DNA from: CAZHJK01 sp964533275
Lineage (GTDB): Bacteria > Bacillota > Clostridia > Eubacteriales > Garciellaceae
Reading direction: 5' to 3'
NCBI GenBank assembly: GCA_964533275.1
Contig: CAZHJK010000007.1
Location: 40,156 to 104,155 of the forward strand
DNA length: 64,000 nucleotides
Made by a program: the position numbers and the translations under genes. Shown piece after piece: positions 8,733 through 18,403 of this stretch (position 1 is the stretch's first letter; the number at the start of each line of letters is the position of its first letter). Under the pieces are notes generated by a model. It was given only the letters and a program-made list of their open reading frames with translations, was not told the origin of the DNA and ran no database searches.

Positions 8733-10934
8733 AAATTTAGATATTAATTCATTTAGTTGTTGTGTATGATGCATATTATTGTCTGAATTTTGTTGTACTT
8801 CATTGGTCTTTTCTAATATTGTATTGGACATTGAAGAGATATTTTCCATATTGCTTGCCCCTTCATTTGCTGTGCTTGCCACTTCTTCCACAGCCGCTAC
8901 AATATTTGAGATAGAAGCATGTAATTCCTCCGCAGTAGCATTAAATTCCATCATCATATCATTAAATTCATAGGCATCATTATTATAATTATCTGCTGTA
9001 CTAATAAATCCTTTATAATCTGATAAAACATTTTGTTCTATAAAATCCATAATCCTTTGGGAGGAAGTAGTCAAATTATTTACTGAATCATTGACAACCT
9101 CAACTATTTTATTAATTTCACCTACTGTCTGGGTAGACTGTTCTGCTAGCTTTCTTATTTCATCGGCAACAACAGCAAATCCTCGTCCTGCTTCTCCTGC
9201 CCTTGCAGCTTCAATAGCAGCATTTAATGCAAGAAGGTTAGTTTGTCCTGCTATATCTAAAATTGATTTAGCCAATCCTTCTATTTGCTCTACTCTTTTG
9301 GATTGTTCTAATGCTGATTGTAAGTCTTCCCTAACATTTTCATAAATTTTCTTGGTATTTTCATTGGATATAAGTGCCGTATCCTTTAACTCCTTAGCCC
9401 TTTGGCTAGTTTGTGTAGAAAACTCCGTTCCCATTTCAGCTTTTTTTGCAATATTTGAAACTGCCTTTTCCATTTCCTCAATGGTTGCTGTTACTTCCTG
9501 GGTGGAAGCAGCAGTTTCTTCCATACCAGCCGCTACATCTTGGGTAATAAGGGTAGTATCATTTGCTTGTTCCTTAAGATCCTTTATAAGATTATTAACA
9601 TTGTGTGCATTTTTTTCTAAACTATCTGAGGATTGCATGAGACTATGTACCATATCCCTTAATGATTCCCTCATGATAGCTAGGGATCTTACCATAGTAC
9701 CTGTCTCATCCTTATTCTTTAATAAATAGTCATAGCTATCATCATTTTCAATATCTAATTCTGAAGTTTTATTAAGGATTTCAGTAACACTAAGTATTGG
9801 TTTTGATATCATATTTCCAACAAAAATTGCACCAATGCTTGCTATTATTACCCCTGCTATTATAGTATATATTAAATATTGTATAAAACCTGTTAATCCT
9901 GATAAAATTTCATTTTCTGGTACCATGACCAGTAATATTTGACCATTATCAAGCTGGTCATAGCCTAGAATTTCATCTTGCCCTTGGTAATTATAGGAAA
10001 TTACTCCTTTATTTCTTTTTGCAATTTCTTGAGCAACAAATTCCAAGGAACCATTATCAATTTCTTTTAAATTTACTCTTCGACCGGTGGTTGCGCTACT
10101 TATACTATCAATTCCACCTGTAGAAACAGTATTTACACTATCTTCACCTTCTTCAGTATCTTCAGTCTCCTCAGTTTCCTTATCCACCCTGCCTGGTACC
10201 TCTATAGTTTCAGTAAAATAAGGATGTATTAGAAAATTAAAGTCCTTATCCATTAAAGCCATATAACCTGTATCATAAACCTTTACTCCTAAAATTGTAT
10301 TATAGAAAATTTGTGCATCAATATCCATACCTACGACCGCTAATAATACTCCATTCTCGTATATTGGAACATTATATGTAATAATACTTTTTTTAACTCT
10401 TATATTAAATGATGGTTTACGCCATATTGGCCTAGATTCTATAACAACATCATAATAATATTGCATTTCAGCATTGTCCCTGTCAAATTCCTTCATAGTT
10501 ATTGATCGTGCTTTTCTAAATACTCCCTTTCCCTCCATATCTTCAAATCGACTACTATATGCATCCATGGTTATACTAGGATTAAAGGTTACATAAGCAC
10601 TTATGGCTTCTTTAGTATTTTCTGCAAATTCCTTTACTAAGGGATCTATAGATTCTATATATTCCTCCATAGATTCCTGTGGATTACTTACAATATCTTC
10701 TCTATCAAAGGTTGCCATAATAGCCGTCGCTAAACCATTTACCCCTATTTCCACCTCTGAAAGAATTTGATTAAAACCAGTGGTATGTTTTTCAGCCATT
10801 AATAATAACTTATCCCTTGCCTCTTGTTCAACGATTTTACTGCTTTGATTCATACTAATGCCACCGACTACTATTGAAAGAAGAGCACAAAAAAAGGCAA
10901 TTGTAATAACTATTTTATATTTTATTTTTTTCAT
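8724..10934 (-). CDS. Methyl-accepting chemotaxis protein with dCache-type sensor
   Basis: A 736-aa transmembrane chemoreceptor. Order: N-terminal helix (8-28), a long extracytoplasmic double-Cache-like sensor (about 35-340), a second helix (about 350-372), HAMP (about 373-430), and a cytoplasmic signalling domain. The kinase-contact hairpin LAKSILDIAGQTNLLALNAAIEAARAGE is intact. An acidic Glu/Thr-rich insert (about 240-265) sits in the sensor. Such receptors often bind amino or carboxylic acids, but the ligand is not predictable here. It is monocistronic, with a good Shine-Dalgarno (GGGGGATGGT) before ATG 10934. Confidence 0.9.
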   Translation of the reverse strand: MKKIKYKIVITIAFFCALLSIVVGGISMNQSSKIVEQEARDKLLLMAEKHTTGFNQILSEVEIGVNGLATAIMATFDREDIVSNPQESMEEYIESIDPLVKEFAENTKEAISAYVTFNPSITMDAYSSRFEDMEGKGVFRKARSITMKEFDRDNAEMQYYYDVVIESRPIWRKPSFNIRVKKSIITYNVPIYENGVLLAVVGMDIDAQIFYNTILGVKVYDTGYMALMDKDFNFLIHPYFTETIEVPGRVDKETEETEDTEEGEDSVNTVSTGGIDSISSATTGRRVNLKEIDNGSLEFVAQEIAKRNKGVISYNYQGQDEILGYDQLDNGQILLVMVPENEILSGLTGFIQYLIYTIIAGVIIASIGAIFVGNMISKPILSVTEILNKTSELDIENDDSYDYLLKNKDETGTMVRSLAIMRESLRDMVHSLMQSSDSLEKNAHNVNNLIKDLKEQANDTTLITQDVAAGMEETAASTQEVTATIEEMEKAVSNIAKKAEMGTEFSTQTSQRAKELKDTALISNENTKKIYENVREDLQSALEQSKRVEQIEGLAKSILDIAGQTNLLALNAAIEAARAGEAGRGFAVVADEIRKLAEQSTQTVGEINKIVEVVNDSVNNLTTSSQRIMDFIEQNVLSDYKGFISTADNYNNDAYEFNDMMMEFNATAEELHASISNIVAAVEEVASTANEGASNMENISSMSNTILEKTNEVQQNSDNNMHHTQQLNELISKFKA

Positions 10935-11039
10935 ACCATCCCCCCTTCCTTTCTTTTTCTAGTTTATCTTCTTATATCCCTTTATCGGTTACTAAGAGAA
11001 AAAGTTTATATATTCATTATATTTCTGCCAACAAATAAA

Positions 11040-11061
11040 GCACTTACAATTAAGTAAGTGC
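11040..11061 (-). terminator. Terminator of the pxp operon
   Basis: An 8-bp stem GCACTTAC / GTAAGTGC is followed on the minus strand by TTTATTTG, about 60 bp past the pxpC stop. Confidence 0.7.
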
Positions 11062-11119
11062 CAAGTTTATACAAAAGTAAAATATACTATTGTCTTAGAC
11101 ATTTAATAGTGTTTATTAA

Positions 11120-12154
11120 CTAGTTCTTTAATTCCTCTACTTTAACATCATATGTTATCCCATTTACCTTTAAATTATATTTAATAGTTCTTATAATTTC
11201 CTTTTCCTTCATACATTGTTCCTTTATATATGCAATTTTATCTTCTAAATCCATTAAAAGCTTATGGGCTTCTTTTAGCTCTATTTTCTTGAAGGTAATT
11301 TTATCTCCTGGCTTAGCCTGAGCTACCTTGGGTAGATCAACACTGATTACATTTCCTATTTTAGTATATCCACCTGTAGTTTGTCGGTCTGCCATCATTA
11401 TAACTGGACTGCCGTGGCTTGGCACTTGTATTGCCCCCATGGCTATCCCATCTGAAATAATATCTCCTCCATCTTTATGTTCTATCTTTTCTCCATCAAG
11501 ACGATAACCCATTCTATCACATTCATTAGTTACTTTATATTCATTGTTTAAGAATGTTTCGAGACCCTCTTTTGTGAAGGCATCTTCCTGCGGTCCCATA
11601 ATAACCCTTAATTCTATGTTATTGCTATATTTATATAAATTCTCAAGATTTTCTTTCCCTGCCAATGAGCTTAAGGGTTTGCTTTGTTTTCCAATTGTTA
11701 ATATATCACCTTGCTTAAGGGCTCTACCCTCAAAACCTCCAATTTTTCCCCTGGTAAAGGTAGACTTACTCCCCATGAGTTTAGGAACCTCTATTGCCCC
11801 AGAAAAAGCTACATAGCTTCTGCATCCATTCTTTATACCACTAAAGGATAATTTATCTCCCTTATTAACTAAAATACTTTTATTCATATTAATTGACTGG
11901 TTATTTAAGGTAGGAAGTAAATCTCCTCCTGTAACAGCAATAACCACAGAATCTAAAAACTCAATTTCTGGTCCTAACATTGTGACTTCTAGGAGACCTT
12001 CCTGTTCATCATTCCCCACTAGTATATTAGCTAATCTAGCAGATACATGATCCATGACTCCAGAAACAGAAACCCCAAATTGTTGATACCCATATCTTCC
12101 TAAATCTTGCACGGTAGTTAATAATCCTGGTTTGTTTATTTTAATTTGCCCCAT
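11120..12154 (-). CDS. pxpC: 5-oxoprolinase subunit PxpC (KipA/biotin-dependent carboxyltransferase-like)
   Basis: A protein of about 344 aa of the AHS2/KipA family, one of three subunits of the ATP-dependent prokaryotic 5-oxoprolinase that opens 5-oxoproline to glutamate. Family features are the N-terminal LTTVQDLGRYGYQQFGVSVSG and the later MADRQTTGGYTKIG. ATG 12154 (MGQIKINKPG) is chosen as start, with GAGGAG 10 nt upstream. ATG 12160 and GTG 12163 are in frame and possible. The start overlaps the end of pxpB, so the two are translationally coupled. The C-terminal tail of about 50 residues after KITFKKIELKEAH is longer than I would expect for KipA. Confidence 0.88.
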   Translation of the reverse strand: MGQIKINKPGLLTTVQDLGRYGYQQFGVSVSGVMDHVSARLANILVGNDEQEGLLEVTMLGPEIEFLDSVVIAVTGGDLLPTLNNQSINMNKSILVNKGDKLSFSGIKNGCRSYVAFSGAIEVPKLMGSKSTFTRGKIGGFEGRALKQGDILTIGKQSKPLSSLAGKENLENLYKYSNNIELRVIMGPQEDAFTKEGLETFLNNEYKVTNECDRMGYRLDGEKIEHKDGGDIISDGIAMGAIQVPSHGSPVIMMADRQTTGGYTKIGNVISVDLPKVAQAKPGDKITFKKIELKEAHKLLMDLEDKIAYIKEQCMKEKEIIRTIKYNLKVNGITYDVKVEELKN

Positions 12155-12896
12155 GATCATCACTCTCCTCTTTTTTAGGATAGATTTTATATTGATAAGT
12201 ACCTTTTTTCAGCGCTTCTTCGATTTCTAAATAATCTTTTTCATCAATACTTTTAAATACTATATAATTACCTGCCTTTAATAAGATAGGGCTTTCCCGT
12301 TGTGAATCATATAAAGGTATGGGGGTTTTCCCAATTAATTGCCATCCCCCAGGACTATCTATTGGATATATCCCAGTTTGACTTCCTGCTATTCCCACTG
12401 AACCACCACTTATTTTCGTTCTTGGAGTTGCAAGTCTTGGGGTTGCAATTCTTGTATCCATGCCTCCTAAATATGGAAATCCCGGAGTAAAGCCTAACAT
12501 ATATATCAAATATTCGCCTGAAGTGTGTATTTTAATAACTTCTTCTATAGAAAGGTCGTTATGCTTTGAAACATTCTCAATATCAGGTCCGTAATCTCCA
12601 CCATATAATGTTGGAATCTCGATTACTTCTGGGGCTGGCAGTGATATGTTTTCAAGATTATTTTCTAATTCTTTAAGAGAATCTACTAATTGATCGTAGC
12701 TAGTCTCTAAAGGATCATAGTGTATCATTAATGAACGATAGGTTGGGACTAGCTCAACAATTCCTTTAATATCCTGAGTCCCAATAGCTTCTGCCATAGA
12801 TCTGATTTTATTATTAATCTGCTCAGAAATACTATTACCAAACTCCATATCCAGAGCCTTATCTCCTGCTGTCAGATACTTTGTTTTATCATACAT
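12141..12896 (-). CDS. pxpB: 5-oxoprolinase subunit PxpB (KipI-like)
   Basis: A 251-aa AHS1/KipI-family protein that forms the 5-oxoprolinase complex with PxpA and PxpC. The cyclophilin-like signature MLGFTPGFPYLGGMD and the segment SGGSVGIAGSQTGIYPIDSPGGWQLIG are clear. In Bacillus subtilis the same protein (KipI) was first described as an inhibitor of sporulation kinase A. The operon context here, with pxpA and pxpC, points to 5-oxoproline metabolism. Start ATG 12896 follows GGAGGAG. It overlaps pxpC by about 14 bp. Confidence 0.88.
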   Translation of the reverse strand: MYDKTKYLTAGDKALDMEFGNSISEQINNKIRSMAEAIGTQDIKGIVELVPTYRSLMIHYDPLETSYDQLVDSLKELENNLENISLPAPEVIEIPTLYGGDYGPDIENVSKHNDLSIEEVIKIHTSGEYLIYMLGFTPGFPYLGGMDTRIATPRLATPRTKISGGSVGIAGSQTGIYPIDSPGGWQLIGKTPIPLYDSQRESPILLKAGNYIVFKSIDEKDYLEIEEALKKGTYQYKIYPKKEESDDHGAN

Positions 12897-12977
12897 AAAG
12901 ACTCCTCCAATTTTTTAAAAATCTATATTCTCTAGAATTCAACCAGCTTTCAATGTGGAAGTAGAATATATTAATTA

Positions 12978-13001
12978 CGAGTGGACGTTTCCGTCCACTC
13001 G
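12978..13001 (-). promoter_or_regulatory. Strong intergenic hairpin between the carrier gene and pxpB
   Basis: A perfect 10-bp GC-rich stem CGAGTGGACG / CGTCCACTCG with a TTTC loop sits inside the pxp operon. It lacks a run of T on the minus-strand 3' side. An mRNA-stabilising or partial attenuation role is more likely than full termination. Confidence 0.5.
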
Positions 13002-13056
13002 ATAGTGCCTATTGTTATGATCATTTAATTTTCTAAATAAATAACTAATTTCTATT

Positions 13057-14277
13057 TTAGCCAAAAAGTTTTGTTATATTTTGTAGTGATACCCAACCGC
13101 CATAAGCGGTTAAAAATACAGTAATAACTCCAAATACTAATAACCAAGTTGGGTGCTTATAATCTCCCACAATATCTTTTCTTCTAGATGCCAGTAACAT
13201 AGTTCCTAGGGTTACAGGAAGAATTAAACCGTTTAGAGATCCTGCTAAAACTAATAAAGTTGCAGGCTGTCCTATAAATGCCATGATAAAAGATGAAACA
13301 GCAATAAAACCAATAATAAAATAGTTTTCATATTTTTCAATTGTTTTATTTAATGTCTTTAAGAAGGAAACTGATGTGTAAGCAGCACCTATAACTGAAG
13401 TAATGGCAGCTGAGAATATAACAATTCCGAATATTTTATATCCGATGTTACCAGCTCCATGTTGAAATGCTGATGCTGCAGGGTTAGAAGCTTCAAGAGT
13501 TAGTCCCTGAGAAACAACTCCAAGTATTGCTAAAAATAGTAATATTCTTACAACAGATGCAACACCAATTCCCATTAAAGAACTTTTATTAATTTGATCT
13601 AAATTCTCTTTTCCTGTAACACCTGCATCAATTAGTCTATGACCTCCAGAAAATGTAATGTAACCACCTACAGTTCCACCTAACAGGGTAATTATGGGGA
13701 ATATTAATATACTAGCATTATCAGGTGCAACACTTTTTAGAATTGCTTCACCTACAGGTGGAGTATTAGCAAAGGCTACATATGCAACCAATACAAGCAT
13801 TACAATTCCCAAAGTTCTTGTTAGTTTATCAATAATTGAGCCAGAATCCTTTGATAAGAATACTATAATCCCTATTGCTCCACCCAATACTGCTCCAAAT
13901 CTAACATCAAAGCCAAAAAGCACATTTAAGCCTAAGGCAGCTCCACCGACATTTCCAATATTAAAGGCAAGTCCACCTAATGCAACTAAAGCAGCTACAA
14001 AATATCCTAGACCTGGAAGAATTTTGTTTGCAATGTCTTGTCCCCTCATGCCCGAAACTCCTATAATCCTCCATATATTTAGTTGAACTGCAATGGTTAA
14101 TATAATTGTAATTAAAATAACAAAACCGAAATTAGCTAAATATTGTTCCGTAAATGTTGCACTTTGAGTCAAAAACCCTGGTCCTATGGCTGAGGTTGCC
14201 ATAAGAAAGGCAGCTCCCATTAACACGGTTAAATTCGAAACTTTTTTCTTCTCGTTGCTTTTACTTTTATCTGACAT
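13057..14277 (-). CDS. NRAMP-family (YcsG-like) membrane transporter of the 5-oxoprolinase operon
   Basis: A 406-aa polytopic protein with about eleven hydrophobic helices and NRAMP-fold features (GPGFLTQSATFTEQYLANFGF, an SGGHRLIDAGVTG loop). B. subtilis has the same arrangement: ycsF (pxpA), ycsG (NRAMP-like), kipI and kipA. The classical metal-binding DPGN motif of MntH is not present, so metal transport is doubtful. A carrier for 5-oxoproline or a related organic acid is a reasonable inference. It lies 21 bp after pxpA, with AAAAGGAGAG before ATG 14277. Confidence 0.8.
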   Translation of the reverse strand: MSDKSKSNEKKKVSNLTVLMGAAFLMATSAIGPGFLTQSATFTEQYLANFGFVILITIILTIAVQLNIWRIIGVSGMRGQDIANKILPGLGYFVAALVALGGLAFNIGNVGGAALGLNVLFGFDVRFGAVLGGAIGIIVFLSKDSGSIIDKLTRTLGIVMLVLVAYVAFANTPPVGEAILKSVAPDNASILIFPIITLLGGTVGGYITFSGGHRLIDAGVTGKENLDQINKSSLMGIGVASVVRILLFLAILGVVSQGLTLEASNPAASAFQHGAGNIGYKIFGIVIFSAAITSVIGAAYTSVSFLKTLNKTIEKYENYFIIGFIAVSSFIMAFIGQPATLLVLAGSLNGLILPVTLGTMLLASRRKDIVGDYKHPTWLLVFGVITVFLTAYGGWVSLQNITKLFG

Positions 14278-14298
14278 AAATTCACTCTCCTTTTATTT

Positions 14299-15069
14299 TT
14301 ATTTTAAGAAATTCTCCATTGCTATTACTTGAATATCTTCCTTTTCCAATGTTCTTCTTATGGTCTCAACAAAAGCTACAGCTTGTGGATTATCACCATG
14401 AACACAAATAGAATCAGCTCGAATTTCTACATCTTCACCATTAATAGCTTCTACCTTGCCTTCCTTAACCATTCTTATTACCCTTGCTATAGCTATATCT
14501 TTATCATGTATAACTGCGCCCTCTTTTTTTCGTGAAACTAATGTACCATCTGGATTATATGCTCTATCTGCAAATACCTCATTAGCTACCCTAAGCCCAA
14601 CATTCTCTCCAGCTTTGGTTAATTCACTATTAGCAAGTCCTACAAGAATAAGATCCTTATCCACTTCATAGATCGCCTCTGCTATAGCCTTTGCTAATTC
14701 TTCATCCTTGGCAGCCATGTTATACAATGCTCCATGGGGTTTTACATGTTGTAAATTTACACCCTTGCTTTCTGAAAAAGCCCAAAGAGCACCAATTTGA
14801 TACTTCACATATGCCTTTGCCTCAGCAGGTGTCACTTTCATTTCTCTTCTACCAAAACCCATTAGATCCGGAAAACCCGGATGAGCTCCAATTGAAACTT
14901 TTTGGTTTACTGCAAACTCTACAGTCTTTTCCATTACCAGTGGATCCCCCGCATGCCATCCACAGGCAATATTTACTGAAGAAACATGCTTTATTACTTC
15001 TTCATCTAGTCCTAATTTATAAGCTCCAAAGCTTTCACCTATATCGCTGTTTAAATCAACCTTATACAT
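14299..15069 (-). CDS. pxpA: 5-oxoprolinase subunit PxpA (LamB/YcsF family)
   Basis: A 256-aa TIM-barrel protein of the LamB/YcsF family, catalytic subunit of the 5-oxoprolinase complex. The start of the protein (VDLNSDIGESFGAYKLG) and the blocks SVNIACGWHAGDP, GAHPGFPDLMGFGRR, HVKPHGALYN and CVHGDNPQAV are the conserved family motifs. It is the first gene of the operon and sits about 40 bp downstream of a -24/-12 promoter. The Shine-Dalgarno AGGAGGTGAG precedes ATG 15069. 5-Oxoproline arises from glutamine, glutathione and protein N-termini and yields glutamate. Confidence 0.93.
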   Translation of the reverse strand: MYKVDLNSDIGESFGAYKLGLDEEVIKHVSSVNIACGWHAGDPLVMEKTVEFAVNQKVSIGAHPGFPDLMGFGRREMKVTPAEAKAYVKYQIGALWAFSESKGVNLQHVKPHGALYNMAAKDEELAKAIAEAIYEVDKDLILVGLANSELTKAGENVGLRVANEVFADRAYNPDGTLVSRKKEGAVIHDKDIAIARVIRMVKEGKVEAINGEDVEIRADSICVHGDNPQAVAFVETIRRTLEKEDIQVIAMENFLK

Positions 15070-15106
15070 TTTCTCACCTCCTATTTATTAATATATCATT
15101 TAATAT

Positions 15107-15124
15107 TTGCAAGAATGATGCCAA
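15107..15124 (-). promoter_or_regulatory. Sigma-54 (-24/-12) promoter of the pxp operon
   Basis: On the minus strand the sequence reads TTGGCATCATTCTTGCAAA, with the invariant GG (15122-15121) and GC (15110-15109) separated by exactly 10 nt as in TGGCAC-N5-TTGC. It lies 38 bp upstream of the pxpA start, in the gap next to the NtrC-type regulator gene. Confidence 0.85.
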
Positions 15125-15183
15125 CTATTTATGGCTATTTAGGGGCTCTTATTTCCAAATTTTCAGTTAAATGAATGGAGTAT

Positions 15184-15247
15184 GTGTGAAATCACTCAAA
15201 ATAAAGTGAGCGATATCACACTTATATTGCGTAATCGCTCACTTTAT
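15184..15247. promoter_or_regulatory. Dyad cluster: terminator of the regulator gene and putative enhancer sites
   Basis: A perfect 14-bp inverted repeat (15201-15214 ATAAAGTGAGCGAT / 15234-15247 ATCGCTCACTTTAT) begins 4 bp after the regulator stop. Overlapping and beside it are shorter dyads: GTGTGAAATCACTC (15184-15197) and GTGAGCGATATCACAC (15206-15221). The large repeat can terminate the regulator transcript. The repeated GTGA/TCAC half-sites, about 80-140 bp upstream of the -24/-12 promoter, suit an upstream activator site. The double role is inference. Confidence 0.55.
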
Positions 15248-15250
15248 ATT

Positions 15251-16639
15251 CTATAAATACTTTTCTATCCTTCTTTTTAAAGCAAACCTACTTATCCCTA
15301 ACATTTCAGATGTACTGGAATAATTATAATCACAATACTCTAATGCAAGTTTAATATATTTTGTTTCCAATTTTTTTACTTCTTCTTCTAAAGAGAAATC
15401 CGGATGAAAATCTTTAATTGTAACTTCTCTATTAAGTTCCTTTGGTTTTTCATAAACTTCACTAATTTCTCTGTAATTGCTACCAAAGGGCAGATCCATA
15501 GAGTCGATATAATCAACCTCACATAGAATTACAATTCTTTCTATTACATTTTTCAGCTCTCGCACATTACCCTTCCAAGAATAGTTAGCTAGAGATTTTT
15601 TTGCATCCTTTGTAAAACCCTTAATACATTTATGAAATTTCTCATTAAATACCTTTAAATAATAATCAGCTAATAAAAGTATATCCTTTCCTCTCTCTCT
15701 TAATGGAGGTAAATTGATAGGTACTACATTCAAGCGGTAGTAAAGATCTTCTCTAAATTCCTTGTTTTTTATAGCTTCTTCTAAATTCTTATTAGTAGCT
15801 GCAATAATTCTAATATCTACTGATATATCCACTAACCCGCCAACCCTTTTAAATTTCTTTTCCTCTATAAATCTTAATAATTTTGGTTGAACAGCTAAGG
15901 GAAATTCTCCTATTTCATCTAAAAATACAGTGCTGCCATCGGCAATCTCCATTAAACCTTTTTTCCTTTTGTTTGCTCCGGTAAATGCGCTTTTCTCAAA
16001 ACCAAATAACTCACTTTCTATTAATTGCTGGGGTATAGTGCCACAATTAATCTTTAGCATTGGAGCATCTTTTCTAGGACTGTTTTCATGTATAGCAGAT
16101 GCTACTAATTCTTTTCCAGTTCCAGTTTCTCCGGTAACTAATACTGTAACATCATCATTGTTGGATAAAATATCTATTTTATTATGTATTTCCTTTATTG
16201 TTGGGTGTTCACCGTATATATTATTAATTTTAGTTTTTTTAGCATTTTCTAATAGATAAATTTTATTTTGTAAATCTATTTTTGTAATAACACGTTCTAT
16301 TATTATATTTATTTCCTGTAAGTCGAAGGGTTTGTTTATATAATCAAAGGCTCCCTCCTTTATTGCCTTAACTGCAGTTTGTATGTCTCCATATGCCGTC
16401 ATTATTACTACTTCCACATCATGGTCTATTTCTTTAATCCTCGGAAGAATATCTAGTCCATTTTCTTCTGCTAATCGCATGTCTAAAAAAACAACCTGTG
16501 GTTTGAATTCCCTGACCTTTTCTAATGCACTAGAACTACTTTGTGCTGTACTAACTTGATAGCCTAAGTCCGACAAACCTTCCTTCATTGACATTCTTAT
16601 GGTTTTTTCATCATCTACTATAAGAATTTTTTTATTCAT
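15251..16639 (-). CDS. NtrC-family sigma-54-dependent response regulator
   Basis: A 462-aa regulator with receiver domain (1-120, phospho-acceptor Asp53 in VFLDMRL), AAA+ sigma-54-activating domain (about 140-375) and a Fis-type C-terminal HTH (TSEMLGISRFALKRRIEKY). Walker A is GETGTGKE, and the sigma-54 contact loop reads SAFTGA rather than GAFTGA, a tolerated variant. Start ATG 16639 lies 7 nt after GGAGGT and inside the end of the kinase gene (8-bp overlap). Its position beside the -24/-12 promoter of pxpA makes the pxp operon the natural target. Confidence 0.92.
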   Translation of the reverse strand: MNKKILIVDDEKTIRMSMKEGLSDLGYQVSTAQSSSSALEKVREFKPQVVFLDMRLAEENGLDILPRIKEIDHDVEVVIMTAYGDIQTAVKAIKEGAFDYINKPFDLQEINIIIERVITKIDLQNKIYLLENAKKTKINNIYGEHPTIKEIHNKIDILSNNDDVTVLVTGETGTGKELVASAIHENSPRKDAPMLKINCGTIPQQLIESELFGFEKSAFTGANKRKKGLMEIADGSTVFLDEIGEFPLAVQPKLLRFIEEKKFKRVGGLVDISVDIRIIAATNKNLEEAIKNKEFREDLYYRLNVVPINLPPLRERGKDILLLADYYLKVFNEKFHKCIKGFTKDAKKSLANYSWKGNVRELKNVIERIVILCEVDYIDSMDLPFGSNYREISEVYEKPKELNREVTIKDFHPDFSLEEEVKKLETKYIKLALEYCDYNYSSTSEMLGISRFALKRRIEKYL

Positions 16640-18401
16640 CCTTGTTACCTCCATATATAGGAAACTTTATTATAAACTTCGTGCCTATATCTACACTACT
16701 GAGTACTTCAATTACTCCATTATTTCCTTTTATTAATTCATATACAACCGATAGACCTAATCCTGTTCCTTGATGCCTGGTTGTAAAAAATGGGTCATAT
16801 ATCTTATCTAAATTTTCCGGCTCGATACCACAGCCATTATCATGAAACTCTATGTTTACAAAAGTTCCGCTTTCTTCTTGATAATTATCAATGCTGATAT
16901 TGAGAACCCCATCAACATTATTCATTGCAGCAAAGGAATTTTGCATAATGTTTAAAAAAATCTGCTCTATTTGATCCTTATCAACATAAACTAATGAATT
17001 ACTGCTATTATTAATTTTATTTATTTTTATATTTTTTTTCTCAGGTGTCTTATTAAGTAAATCTAGTACCCGGTTAAGAACCTCTATTAAATCTACTTTT
17101 TCATATTTTGGAATCCTTGGTTTTGCAAAGTTTAGGATACCTGTAATTAGATGATTAATCCTATTGATCTCATATAAAACTCCATTAAATAATTTTGTAT
17201 TAGATCCATTTTGATCCTTACATAATCTATTTTTTAATACTTGAATACTTGTTTTCATACCTGCTAGTGGATTACGAATTTCATGGGCTATACCTGCAGC
17301 CAATTTCCCGATAGAGGTTAATCTATCTAGGGTTACCATATTATTTTCTATCTTCTTTCTTTCACTAATATCATTAAAGTTACAAATCGCTCCGCTGGCT
17401 GGAGCATCATCTGTCTTTAATAAAGATGTTGTTGCATCCAGATATATTTTATTTCCCTCGATTATATTGTCGAAAACATATACATTATTGATGTTCTTAT
17501 TTGTTCTTAAGGTTTCATTGAGTTGGTATAGCAATTTTTGTTTTATGTCATTATTAATATCCTTTGCATCTTCCATTGACAAGAAATCCTTTGCTGCTTT
17601 ATTTACGGATAATATCTCACCATGTTGATCGGTTGTAATAATTCCAGTAGAGATGTTTTTTAAAATATCTTCGTTTAACCTTGTTATATTCAAGAGCTTT
17701 GTAGTATTTATTTGAAGTCGATATACCATGTTATTGAAGGCATTAGCTAATATTCCTATTTCATCTTTCCTTTTAATATCTATTTTTTCTTGAAAATTTC
17801 CCTGGGCTATTTTATCGCATATATCAGCTAACATTTTAATGGGTTTAGATATATTATGGGCTATAAAAATTGTTGCCTGCATGGAAAAGAGTAATGAAAT
17901 AATAGCAACTAATACCATGTACTTCTGGTTTTCTAAAACCTCAAAGGAAAAAATTCCCTTATTTAATCTATAGCCTAAGATCCAGCCCCATTTATCATAG
18001 GTCTTATAGGTTAGCAGATAGTTTCCGGTACTAATTCGCTTTTGACCTTCTTCTAAGTTTTCACTTTTCATTATTTCAAACCATTCTTGTCCTTCATCAA
18101 AGCTGCTTAGTAAAACTCTTTCTTTATCAAATATAAATAAATTATTCTTTTCCGCCCTTCTATAAAAATCTAATACAATCTCTTTCCCCTCTTCTTCAGT
18201 TAATAACCCTTTATCTATATCCTCTTGGATATTTTCTATATAGAACACCATTTCATCTAAGTTTCTAGATAGGTTTTTTACCTCGTTTTCTAATAATAAT
18301 TGGTATCCATTCCAATATGATACTATTCCTAAAGTAATGATAGATAAAATTAATAAGATTATAAAGGGGAAAAGTATTTTGTTTTCTATGTCAAATCGCA
18401 C
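16632..18401 (-). CDS. Membrane-bound sensor histidine kinase (HAMP-PAS-HisKA-HATPase)
   Basis: A 589-aa NtrB-like kinase. It has two transmembrane helices (about 9-30 and 155-178) enclosing a sensor of about 125 residues, then HAMP (about 180-232), PAS (about 245-345), HisKA with phospho-acceptor His in GIAHEIRNPLAGM, and HATPase_c with NGCGIEPENLDKIYDPFFTT and GTGLGLSVV. It is encoded directly between the symporter (2-bp gap) and its response regulator (8-bp overlap). The small external sensor suggests it reads an extracellular acid or the activity of the co-transcribed symporter. The GTG start at 18401 follows AAGGGGATAAGA. Confidence 0.92.
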   Translation of the reverse strand: MRFDIENKILFPFIILLILSIITLGIVSYWNGYQLLLENEVKNLSRNLDEMVFYIENIQEDIDKGLLTEEEGKEIVLDFYRRAEKNNLFIFDKERVLLSSFDEGQEWFEIMKSENLEEGQKRISTGNYLLTYKTYDKWGWILGYRLNKGIFSFEVLENQKYMVLVAIISLLFSMQATIFIAHNISKPIKMLADICDKIAQGNFQEKIDIKRKDEIGILANAFNNMVYRLQINTTKLLNITRLNEDILKNISTGIITTDQHGEILSVNKAAKDFLSMEDAKDINNDIKQKLLYQLNETLRTNKNINNVYVFDNIIEGNKIYLDATTSLLKTDDAPASGAICNFNDISERKKIENNMVTLDRLTSIGKLAAGIAHEIRNPLAGMKTSIQVLKNRLCKDQNGSNTKLFNGVLYEINRINHLITGILNFAKPRIPKYEKVDLIEVLNRVLDLLNKTPEKKNIKINKINNSSNSLVYVDKDQIEQIFLNIMQNSFAAMNNVDGVLNISIDNYQEESGTFVNIEFHDNGCGIEPENLDKIYDPFFTTRHQGTGLGLSVVYELIKGNNGVIEVLSSVDIGTKFIIKFPIYGGNKDE

Positions 18402-18403
18402 TC

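Noticed and set aside
13057..14277. Manganese/iron transporter MntH.
   Set aside because: NRAMP fold is likely, but the DPGN metal motif is absent and the gene lies inside a 5-oxoprolinase operon as ycsG does in Bacillus.
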